Shown here piece after piece: positions 24,901-36,900 of a stretch of 64,000 nucleotides of DNA. How positions within the stretch are numbered: position 1 is the stretch's first letter; each line of letters starts with the position of its first letter. The position numbers and the translations under genes were made by a program. The notes under the pieces are model-generated. The model was not told the DNA's origin. It did not search any database and saw only the letters and a program-made list of their open reading frames with translations. The DNA is from Antedon mediterranea (lineage: Eukaryota; Echinodermata; Crinoidea; Comatulida; Antedonidae). The stretch covers positions 10,369,312 through 10,433,311 of the forward strand of contig NC_092675.1 in the NCBI RefSeq assembly GCF_964355755.1, written 5' to 3'.

Positions 24901-27900
24901 CGAGCTAGATGTGTATTCTATTATCGGGTGTAGCACATTAAAATTGAGAGGATAAGATGGACATCATAATTTATTATTAAGGGGCAAAACAGCAAATCCT
25001 TACTGAGGGGACACTCCTATAAAGCAGACATTAAGGGGACGGGGAACATTTAAGCTCAGTGCCAATGTTCACTCAATATATTTTCCATCACAAAATAACA
25101 AAAAAGACGAAATATTTATATCCATTTATCGTTATTAAATAAAAATGGATATCATGATAATTATGATACTTTGTTTGTCTTGAAAGTTTTCATTGGTGAA
25201 ACGTTGCCTGCTACATTTTGAATTTCCGAGTCCAGATCAGTATTGGTATTCCGTGATCTATTCTAACTAATGAAACAATTTTTAGAAAATGATATATCTG
25301 ATAGATATCATCTAAGTGATGTTTTACATATAAGTTATAACGTTTAACTTTTCATTCTCCAGACATTCAATTCTTTTAATATAGTTTTTGTATAACACCA
25401 TATCAAGTAGTAGTAGAAATTATTGTAGGGTTTTCTTATTATTCAGTCAATTCAGTGTTTCTATACAGAAAAGAGTAGTCAGTGGCCTTAACATCAATTA
25501 ATTGTATAATTTGCACCCAAGGTCGAATAGCAAGAAACTCAGGTCCAGTTACATTGGTGTTCATTGGTCAATAGGAAATGAACAGCACACTTATGGGTGG
25601 TGACAAAGTTTAGTTATTGATAAGTTGTCCTTGGGAAAAACACATTAGTTGGGTTGACCATGGGCTGACAGAGTTAACGACTTCGTAACGCTATCCGGGG
25701 CTCCTGCGCCTAATGAATTAATTAGTTTAATATTGTAAAAGAAAGGCCAACATTTGTTAAGAAATCAGACTTGAAAAATAATATACTTACATGACTGAGG
25801 GTGGGTGTGGTGGGCTTTAGATCTTTAATGCTATTGTAGATATAGAGGAACAGCATTTTTTCTTAAGTGATCAAATGGCAGTGATGGTTTAATGATTATT
25901 TAACAAGAAATTGACCAATCAAAAAAAGGACAATCATCAATGTCCTTTTATTTCAGGTAGCAAGGTCATAACCGTCAGCTATGTCCTGTTACTAATACTA
26001 CTCACTATAACTATTTTTCTAGTATCATTTAAGAAAAAGCTTACCTCCTGTAGTACAGGTATGAGAGGTGGCTTGCACTGCTGTAGGTAGAACAACACCA
26101 TTAAAGTGTATGCATACGATGATAGACTACCTCTGGATGCATCTCCAATCATACATTTCTGAAAAAAAAATGCGATAATAATACTAAGTTACATACATAA
26201 TTCAAGGAATGAAATATACAGTCATGTTTTATTTCATTGCTTATATTATTCAAAAAGTTATTACTTTGAAAGAAGGACTTGGAATGATGTTTGTTGGCAA
26301 TATTTTATCACCTTTGGTTACAATGTTAACCATCACATATTGGAAAGGAAACACTTTGATGTAATTTTGAGCAATTCATCAAAGGCTTGTAACATAGCAT
26401 TTACCTTGGCAAAAGCTTTAATGGTGAATCCAAGTTGTTTAACTCTGGGATCAATGTCACTGTATGCCTTGATCATCAGTGTATTATGCTGTGCAAGAGT
26501 ATTATACAGACTAATGTCACCTTCCAGCTGGCTGTGCCGATGAACAAACTTCACAATAGGAACTTTGGCAGTTGTTATTGCAAAGATGTTGTAGAGGTCA
26601 CGTTTCTTCCTTAGGATATTTCCAAGATCCTCAATAATACATGGCACATTTAGTGTCTAAAAGAAAACATATGCTGCTAATTCAAGTGGATTAGAGATAT
26701 AGTACAGTACCGCCCAGAAAATCAAATCTCGCGCTAAACTGCATGTTTTTTTAAAGAATTGTTCTCAGATAGCACAGATCTTAAAATATGCATCCCCATG
26801 TATATGCATATTATGTGGGTGGTGTATGTGGAAATAAAATAAAAAATCTGCTTTCTATCTAGAACAAAAATAAAATAATGTTGATGGAGCCTTACAGAAG
26901 CATCTTCATGTGTATTCATGGTCATGCAGACATCCAGATCACTGCCTTGAAACCCAAAACCATTCCTCGATGACCCGAACAATGTTAGTTTTGCCTCTAT
27001 TTAACAAAATTCAATATCAAAAATTAAGAAAAGATTGGTTTATCTATTTGAACCAAAGAATACATAAACTAAATACAAAATACTGAAAATATAATTACTT
27101 AACCAACTAATTAATAGTTTTAAATGAAATACAAATAAATGAAAATTTCTAGGAAAATGAGAATGATGATTATAGGCACAATAAAAATGTCTATCAGACA
27201 TCTAACTTCTCCTGGACCTGAGGGAGTTTGCTTACAATTACAAACTAGATATGAAACTCGTCACTTTGACGAGTTAGTTATCCACTCGACAGACGCCACG
27301 TGCACGTCATATGTTAAAAACTATAATAAGAGGTGGTCATGTATTTTCGCCTTGTATTATAATTATACAGTATACTGTGTATACAAGGAGTCATTAATTC
27401 TACATGATACAGAGGGCGGCAAACAACAATTTGCTCACATCAGAGCCTATGCTGGTGTACATTGTACTACTGTATATTATATGACATATTAACTGAATTA
27501 TGGGATCTGCCTTTAATTCAAATATTTAACATGATGACGTCATAAAAAAAAACACAAAGATAGCAATTTCTGAAGAAAATTATCTCAGCAACAACATACT
27601 AACGTGTAGAAGAAATTTTAATACGTAAAATGTTGGTGCGCGCACATTTAAATGTGATGAACTTTGACGCAGACGATGAAAATTTGACCTTTTAATTAAA
27701 CTTGTCATATGATGACGTCACAACATCCGACATGATTTCGTATCTACAATCCAATAGCTTCCAGAAAACGTTTTAATCGTGATTATCCCATTTTATTCTT
27801 ACGAGCTATTACAGATTAAAATTTACTGTAAAGATGAAATTAATGACCCACGCAATTAAAATTTTTAGGCATGATGACGTTATAAAAATTAAAATATTGT

Positions 27901-30900
27901 TATCTCTCTACCTAGACAATATATAAATGTAGGAGAAAAAGGAATACAGATAAGCGTGATGTGCTCCATTTTTTAGTCTTATCGATGCATGATCCGATAT
28001 CTACAACCCATCAACTTCTAGATTTTGTAATAAAAATAAACGGTTCACGGTTTACTTTAGAAACTATGACTGAAAAAGACATTATTTTGACGATTTTTTA
28101 AGCTTTTTCATAAAAAACGCGCACGAATTGTCTAATTCAACATGTTCGTATGCCGTTATTTAAACTGGAAAAGGTCTAAATTGTTTTCAAAATTACTAGG
28201 AAAGGCTTGTAAAATATAATTCAAGAGAAAAAAATATGTTTTTAACGCTATGTGCGTACCGCGCGCGTAAAAAATTGCGCGCCCGTGGGAATTTTTGACA
28301 TAAATAAAATTGCGCTTAAGTCACGTTGCGCAACTATGACGTCATTCAAAAATAGGAGGTGCACAACTTCACGTAAATGCCCATATGCTGTAAAAGTTAT
28401 GAAATGTTATGTTTATACATTTTAGAGAAACGCAACTCACAAAAAGGAAGGAAGGAAAGAAAAACTAGACATGAAACTCGTCACTTTGACGAGTTAGTTA
28501 TCCACCCAACAAACGCCGCGTGCACGTCATACGTTGGAATATTGCACACAGAAAAAGATAATGGCATATTGACATGAACTGAAGAGTATGATATGTTGTT
28601 AGTACTGAATGCTGTATATTTTGTGTCATATACTATTTACAGTATCATAGTATAATCTGTATACATATTACATACAGTGTAGAATAAGTGAAATTACGGG
28701 TTCCGCCATTTATTCCAATTTTTAACATGGTGACAGTATCAAAATGAAACACTAATATAGCAATTTCGGAAGGAAATTATCTCAGCAACAACATATTAAC
28801 GTGTAGAAGAAATTTGAATACGTAAAATATAGATGCGCGCTCTTTTAAATGTGATGAACTATGAAGCAAAATATGAAAATACAACTTTTTTTTATTCAAC
28901 TGGCCATATGATGACGTCACAACATCTGATTAGCAAAATATTCACATGAATTCGTATCTACAATCCAATAGCTTCCAGAAAACGTTTTAAACATGATTAT
29001 TAGACATGATGACATCATAAAAATTAAAATATTTTTAACTCATACGAAAGATAGTTGATTAACGTAGACAATATTAAAATCTCGGGGGAAATGGAATACG
29101 TATAAGCGAGATGTGCTCTGTTGAATGTGATGAGCAATAACGAAAGAGACAAAAATCCTATATTTTACATTCGTGTGGCCATACGATGACGTCATAACAT
29201 CCGAGAGGTAAAAATTCAGCATGAATTCATATCTACAATTTATCTTCTTACATAATAAGTAGGTCACCGTTGATCCTGAAGAGCTATAATAGATTTAAAA
29301 TTGGCATTATTTTTACAATATTTTGTACCTTTTTTAACTAAAACGAGCGCAAATCTAAATCAATGTGTTCGTATGATGTCATTTCAATTTGAAATGATGT
29401 CAATCTTTTTTTAAATGACTAGGAAAGGCTGTAAAATCATAATACAAGAGAAAAAAACATGATTTTCGTACTCCATGCGCACCATACGCGTAAAATTTTT
29501 CGCGCGCGTGGGAATTTTTGTCATGCTCAAAATGTCATGATCAGCGTAGAAAGTTGATTAGAAATTAATTTTGCGCATTTTCAAACTTTAAATGCACGTG
29601 CGCGCGTAACTTCTTGTAAAACATGCCATTTTTAATCCATAGAAAGTTTGCTCTTGATATAACTTAAATTTTCACTAAGTGTCAATTCAAAATGTCAAAT
29701 ATAACAAAGTTTCCTGCACATCTACAGGTCAATCTTATGACAAAGTTATACAATCTTATGTTGACGAGGATGAGAGATATGCGTGCAACAAAATTCCGGG
29801 AAAGAAAGAAAAACAAAGAAGATGAAAAAAAAAAAAGATCTTTACAATAACAAGGGTTATCCACAATACCTTACGGTTGCGGATAACCAAAAAATATTGA
29901 TCCAATACAATAACAAGGAGTTATCCGCTCTACCAATTATACATATTATATATATATACCTGGATAGTTCCTCTTAATATGCGATTGTAAAGCATTAACG
30001 ATGTTGTCGCGGGATTTATGCTCTCCCTCTTTCAATTCAAATTGAACTACAAGATAAAAAAAATTAAATCAGATAATTTAGATTGCATGCTTTTCTATGC
30101 ACAAAAAAGCACAAGTTTAAGTTATACATTATGCATTTAAATTCATTTAAACGGGAAACAAGGGAATCAAGTTCCTTACACAACTTGAACATAGTGAAAA
30201 AATGACCTGTTCTTGTATGTTGAACATGTGTATTCACATAGACAGGACAAATGGCTTAAAATACAATTCGAAAAGATGGAGCAGACATAATTTAAACTCT
30301 TGCCACAAAAAACTAATAGTTAAAAGTAAAACTATTATATAGTTAATAGTGAGAGTGTATGGCGCATGATGTCATACACTTATGTCATACAGTTAATAGT
30401 GATATGTTGAACGTTGGACTACTAACTGTGAGTTTAAATACAACACGCGTCTCTCTTCTCCACCTAGGCGTATAAGTGGATAACAACTTTGCGCCGATTA
30501 CTAGCTGCATTATGGAAGTACGTTTCCATACGTGTTTGATCCAAAAAAATGACTGGTGTATAATGTGACGTGCTTAGAAGCATTGTGCAATAAGCGCTAT
30601 ATAATCACGAACAATATTATAACAAAATTCTATAAATGTTCACAATGACACTTACGCGTCTCTCTTCTCCACCTAGGCGTATAAGTGGATAACAACTTTG
30701 CGCCGATTACTAGCTGCATTATGGAAGTACGTTTCCATACGTGTTTGATCCAAAAAAATGACTGGTGTATAATGTGACGTGCTTAGAAGCATTGTGCAAT
30801 AAGCGCTATATAATCACGAACAATATTATAACAAAATTCTATAAATGTTCACAATGACACTTACGCGGTATCTGAGTGCATAACAAATCAATTCGCTTCA

Positions 30901-33900
30901 TAAACGACTTGTTCATACGAGGCAAGGTTTTCAAGTTTGGAAGATCATCATCAGGACAATTCTAGATTAAAAAATATAATATAATTAAAGCTGAATAAAA
31001 ATTTCATCTCAAATAATGGCTAAATATTTTAGCAACATTGATTTGTCTATACACAACCAGTAAAAATAGTTTAAAACTTGGTTTACACTATTAAACTAAT
31101 TTGACAAAAAAGTGTGATGTGCCCAAATACGGTAGTGATATCAATGTGTCCATATTTGGGGACATCACGTTTTTTTGTCACATAAACTTTGATAGTGTAG
31201 ACAGAGCTTAATGATTTTTAAGTCAAAGGCAAAATCCTGTTTTAAAGACTGATTTATAATGTTTTCAATTTCAGTTAAGTCATACTAACTATCTTAAGTG
31301 AAATTACCTTGATTGAATGACTATGCTTGTTACAGTGTGAGCAATACACCTGCACTTTTTCACCATTAGTAAGTTTTGCTACGTCAAATGAAAACTCTAA
31401 AGGTTGCCTATCTATTGAATCCTTTGTAGCATTTTTGACATGATTGTCAATTTCATCTGACTGTTTGAAAGAAGCCTCTTGTCTCTCATCTGGAGTAGTG
31501 CCTCCTTCTGCTTTCCTTCTGGCTGCTTCTTCTGCTTCATAAATTTTAACAGCTCTTTCTATAATCTCACGTCCAAACTGCTTTATCTCTTCAGGTATGT
31601 CGTCTTTTGCAGACATGTTTGCACCTTTTGGTAACGCTGTCTTTTCAGACATACTTGTTTCAGGTTTAGATGGTGCCTTTTCAGACAAACTTGTTTCATG
31701 TATAGATGGTGCCTTTTCAGACAAACTTGTTTCAGGTATAGATGGTGCCTTTTCAGACGTACTGGTTTCTGGTTTAGATGGTGCCTTTTCAGACATACTT
31801 GTTTCAGGTTTAGATGGTGCCTTTTCAGACATATTTGTTTCAGGTTTAGATGGTGCCTTTTCAGACATACTTGTTTCAGGTTTAGATGTTACCTTTTCAG
31901 ACATACTTGTTTCAGGTTTAGATAGTGCCTTTTCAGACATACTTGTTTCAGGTTTAGATGGTGCCTTTTCAGACGTACTTGTTTCAGGTTTAGATGGTGC
32001 CTTTTCAGACATACTTGTTTCAGGTTTAGATGTCAGTAAGTCTTTTGCTTTTACTGCTTGTTCCTTTATTGCAGATGTTTTTGTTTTCGACTCCTTTGGT
32101 TCGCCATATTGAGGTGTTGCAAAATACAGAAAAGCCGACTTGAATCTGTCCATGACATATTTAAAGATGGACGGCGATGCCAGGCTTTTTGCAACATTCC
32201 GTTTACCTGTATTGTATGGATCTGGCAAAAAATGAAAATATGTTCACTCTTTATATAACAACATATTATATTAATTTCTTTATAATTAGTGTTTTCTATC
32301 TGCTTACTCTCCACTTCATCACGTATTGCCTGTCTTTTACAGTACTCTCATTATCCTTGATAAAGAAATAGTATTGTTTGACATGAATATCAAAATGTTT
32401 ATTTCTTAAATAATTGAGAATGGCCTACTTTACCCACATAAATTGTTGTAGGTTATTTGTTTGGATTATAAATGTTTCATAATACCAGTAAAAATTATTG
32501 TAATTTCAGTCATGCTTTGTCATATTTGCGTTAGACAATTTACAACATTAGGAGGATAAAAATTACGGATAAAAGCCTAATTTTTCATGTTACATCCTAG
32601 ATTTTGCATGACGCAACATCAAGAAATGATCTCTACAATATATTCTGAATCCACTGTATAAGTTTCCATAGGGTACGAGCTTAGAGTGAGGGTGATTGAA
32701 CCATTACCTTCTATTGCAAGACGTTTTTTGGATATTCGCATCTCCTCTCTTGTGATTGACTCTGACTTTCTTATTGAAATAACTTCCTCTTCGATAGGAT
32801 ACTCAATACTATAGAACTTTAGCATTCCAAGCCATAATTCTCCTAAACTTTGGGTATTTGCCGTCTTGAAAGTGTCAAACTACACAGAAACAATAATAAA
32901 ATATTAGTAAGTCTGCCCCGCAAAATATGAAAAATTAAGATTTATTTAATCAGACTTTGAATAGGTTATATTATTTATAATTTATTTTTAAGTTATAAAA
33001 AAATAAATAATGACAAATGATAAAACAAATGATTAACAGTAATAGTAACACTATTTACTAAAAATGATGACATCATCGGTCAGTTTATGCGTACGTAAAA
33101 TCCAGGGAACGTAAAACATAAGTTCTACTGTATTAGGCCGCAGAAGGTGTGCCCAATGCTGCATTGGATTACAAATAATTAGGGCAAAAATTAGGTTAAA
33201 TAAAATGAAAAAAAAATGTGAAGTATTTGTTTTGTTTGTTTTATCTTTATACTGGTTGACCTCTTCAGTCAAAGACTGATCTCCCAGAGGGCCCAGTTGG
33301 TGATCAGTGGCTGTGATGTACTAATACACCGGGGTAACCCCCTACTCGTCTCGAAAGATGTACTAGGTTCTTTAAAGTGCACACGAGCAAGTTGTGTACA
33401 CTGGACCTACGGTTTATAGTCCTTATCCGAGAAGACTCGTTCTACCACCAGAACCATGGAGTGAGTGAGCCTCGAACCCCTGCCGATGTTATGGCTACGT
33501 GATTACGGTTCCACTGTCTTAACCGCTCGGCCACTCACTCACTCTTTGCATCTGGTAGCTAAATTAAAACAGCCTATTGGCACAGTACTCATTGCTTCTT
33601 TGGGCTCAAATCTAGACTATCCCTACCAGCACAAGTAAAGTATAATGCGATTGAAGTATTGTTTTAAATAGTAACACAAAGGGGTCTTAATCAGACTCAC
33701 CTCATTAAGAAAGGGAAGTACAGGGTTGTCCAGTTGTTGCAAGTAAAAGATTGTCATGAGGGTAAATGAGTACGATGGTATACTGCCATCACTCTGGACA
33801 TCTATCTTGCAGAGACGGGCTAGTTTACGAAAACTGATTGCAAGTGGTTTGACACGACTGTCAAACTCACTATACTTTAACAGTAGTTTGTTGGTATTGT

Positions 33901-36900
33901 ATGCATGCTCATTCATAATGCTGATCTTACCAGTCAAGCCACTGAAATAAAGCAAATGTAAAGTGGTTACCAGTATTTACTTAATGGTTTTTTCCTAATA
34001 CAAACTGTTTTAAAAAATTGCTGGTAAACGGAAGCAGTGATGTGGGTTCGATTTGGTTTTGTTTTTTATTCGTTTTTTGTCAAATTTATCAATAGTATTT
34101 AGGTTTAACACTTTGACTGCCATGTTTGGAAACACAACGCTTGACTGCCAAACACGAAGATCTTCGTGTTGCGCGTTTTTTTATGAAATCCGGTAGATAG
34201 GTTAATTATTGGTATATCCTATAAATATGGACACTATATTCGGTCTGGACCGTCAATATTTTACTTTTTGAAAGTAACTAATCTGGTTACGAACGATTGT
34301 CAAAATGGTACCTGTCGAAATAACATACACCGCGCATCACAGTAGCGCGTACAGCGATGGTTTGGCGCATTGTGTATCGGTCGCGCTAGCTATGCCGCCG
34401 AAGCATTACAAAGGTTTTTGTGGATTGGCATGTTTGTTTGTTATCTGAATAAAAAATAATGGATGAATTTTCAATATGAAGTCTTTAATTTTATTATTGT
34501 ATGTATACCCTAATTGTTTTGGTGTTTCACTGTAATTAAGTGGCCGAGTTTCACGCAACAAACTTGTTTAGAAATGATATGAATATTATCAGGCCTAAAA
34601 AAAAAAATAGTTTGTTTGCGGTCATCCGCCCCCCCCCCCTTCTAATTTGGCAAAAAATTGGGGGCGGAGATACGAAAAAAGTTTTTTTTTACGTTGAGGG
34701 CGCTTTAAAAAAAAAATTGTTTATGATTTTTTTTGGCCGAAAAGGTGTAAATCGCGTGTACGAGGATCAAACAATTAAAATAACAACGTACCGTATATTT
34801 TGGTGTATAATCGCACTTTTGACACGAAAATTTAACCTCTAAATCAAGGGTGCATCTTATACACCGAACATAAATGCCTCAACACACAGATATCGCCACC
34901 TCGTTGGCTAGGCCTGGGCTTTTTAAAAAGGTAAGGCCTAGCTGGGCCTATTACTAAGATTAGGCCTAGCCTAGCTAGTGTACTAGCGTAACAGCAACCT
35001 GCTAGTTTTCAAGGCATTAGCGTGACTTTGTACTAAATATGATGAAAAGATTTGTTCATTATGGAGGCGCTCCGATAAAATTTCATTTGTAAACGTTTAC
35101 GATTGGAATAGTATTATAGTTATACGCACGATCGCCGACCGCCGTACCCCCAGCGAGAGCGAGCCCTTCTTGGCAACCACATGGTGTACAGTATTCGACT
35201 AGTATATTCTCCAGTTGATTATAGCATAGACCTAGCGTACACACTTCTAGGATATATACATTGCCCGATACATAGATACTAATCGAATACGATTGTCTGT
35301 GAAAACGTGCGCCTCTCGATAAAAAGATCGAGCGAGGCTAGCCCACACACACGTGCGGTCATGCACTCGATGTTGCGGGTGCGAAACTCATGAATAACAA
35401 GTTAGAAAGAACTGACGGAATGGGGGACTTCCCTTCTTGCTGAGGCTGGGCGCGGCCGAGCCTAGGTGAGAAAAAACATTGTTTTGATGAAATATAAAGT
35501 GCGTCTTATACATCGACGATATACAAAATACCGATATTTTACTCTCAGTTAGGGGGTGTGTCTTATACACAGTTGCGACTTATACACCGAAATATACGGT
35601 ACACTAAATTCTAAAATATTTAATTAGGCCTGCTAACAACGACCTACTGTGTAGTAGTAGGCCTAGCCTAGGCTAGTTTAGACACAGGGCCTAACACGCC
35701 CAAAACAGAATTAAAGTGTGAACCAAATTATGAATAGATGTTTGAGCTCGTTGTTTTATTCAGTGTGTTTTGTTACTCTCAAATTCGCGTACAATTAACA
35801 GAGAAATTAACATTATAAAAAAAATAAAAAAAATTTTTCTACCCGCCCCCCCCCCCCCCCAACCCTACCAAAAAAAAAAAAACTTTTTAGGCCTCATCAG
35901 TTTACTAGCCAGAGTAGTACTAGGCTAGGCCTAGTCGTAAAACGGTTCCGGACCAACTTTAGGCCTAGTTAACTAGGCCTGGTGTCTTTACTATGTGGAT
36001 TTTGGCGAAACATTGATTTATAAAATGTAATTGTAATACATTTTTCGATAGTGATAACTTGTTTTTATAGGCCTATCGGTGCCGTGTAAGTAACTTTTTC
36101 GTTGTTTGTTAATCTCACCGGGCAATATTTTCATATTCTGATGCCTTGCACAAAATCGCGAATATCTCGACTGTCTAGCGCAAAACCACGAAAAACTCAA
36201 AAAGTGGGTTACTTTCATTTTACTATTACGATTTACATATTGCGATTTGAAAATCGTTCTTGGTACCATTGTAAAGCTAAAATCTTTATGATTATTTTGG
36301 TCTAAATTACATGTAAATCAGATCACATAAATAGTTTCAATCAGCTTTAATAAAAACATCGAATTGGGCTAAAAACGCTGGCGGTGGCAGTTTCTAACTG
36401 GAAAAACCTCTGGCAGTCAAAGTGTTAAGGTTAATTTGTTTCATGGTTTTCACAAGCGCCTTGAGCACCAGGATATGTCCGCTGTATAAATCTTACTATT
36501 ATTATTATTAAACTCAATGTCACAAACACTCAGAAACTAACAATCAAATACAAGTAAACCCAACAATATCAAAGTTGTTAACAAAGTAAAAGTTTTTACC
36601 TTTTTGGTTCTATGAAATCTATACATGGAAACTTGGACTCAAAATCTGGTTTTACACTTGAAAACAATGTACCTGAAAGATGAAAAAAGTGCATAAATAT
36701 CTAATTATAATCATTTCACTTATCTATTAAATAAAATGTATGGTTATTTGTTATTCATTTTACTTCAAAAAATTATTCTTCATGACTATACTTAGTTTTT
36801 TATATTGCCATTAAAAGAAAAAATTAGTAGATATAATTGAGCAGACCCTTACTAGGGTTTTAATTAATTTATCTGAAATATTAAATAAAGACAAAAATGT

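Larger units (their letters stand above)
22328..25715. mobile_element. 3.4-kb element with perfect 32-bp terminal inverted repeats (intron 13)
   Basis: Bases 22328-22359 and 25684-25715 are exact inverted copies over 32 bp (core GGCGCAGGAGCCCCGGATAG). The element fills most of intron 13 and contains a satellite array at 23369-24735. No transposase-like ORF is visible. Flanks do not show a clear target duplication (AAAA on the left, AATT on the right), so the superfamily is not assigned. Confidence 0.75.

Noticed and set aside
25789-25860. Exon-like stretch on the minus strand with donor CAT|GTAAGT
   Set aside because: Exons 13 and 14 already join in phase with conserved protein text (VLQE to LHPKGERQ). 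No acceptor or similarity supports an extra exon.
31597-32112. 171-codon plus-strand ORF of repeated hydrophobic units
   Set aside because: Antisense shadow of the SKPETSMSEKAP repeat in TUT4/7 exon 8, which has matching splice sites and conserved flanks.
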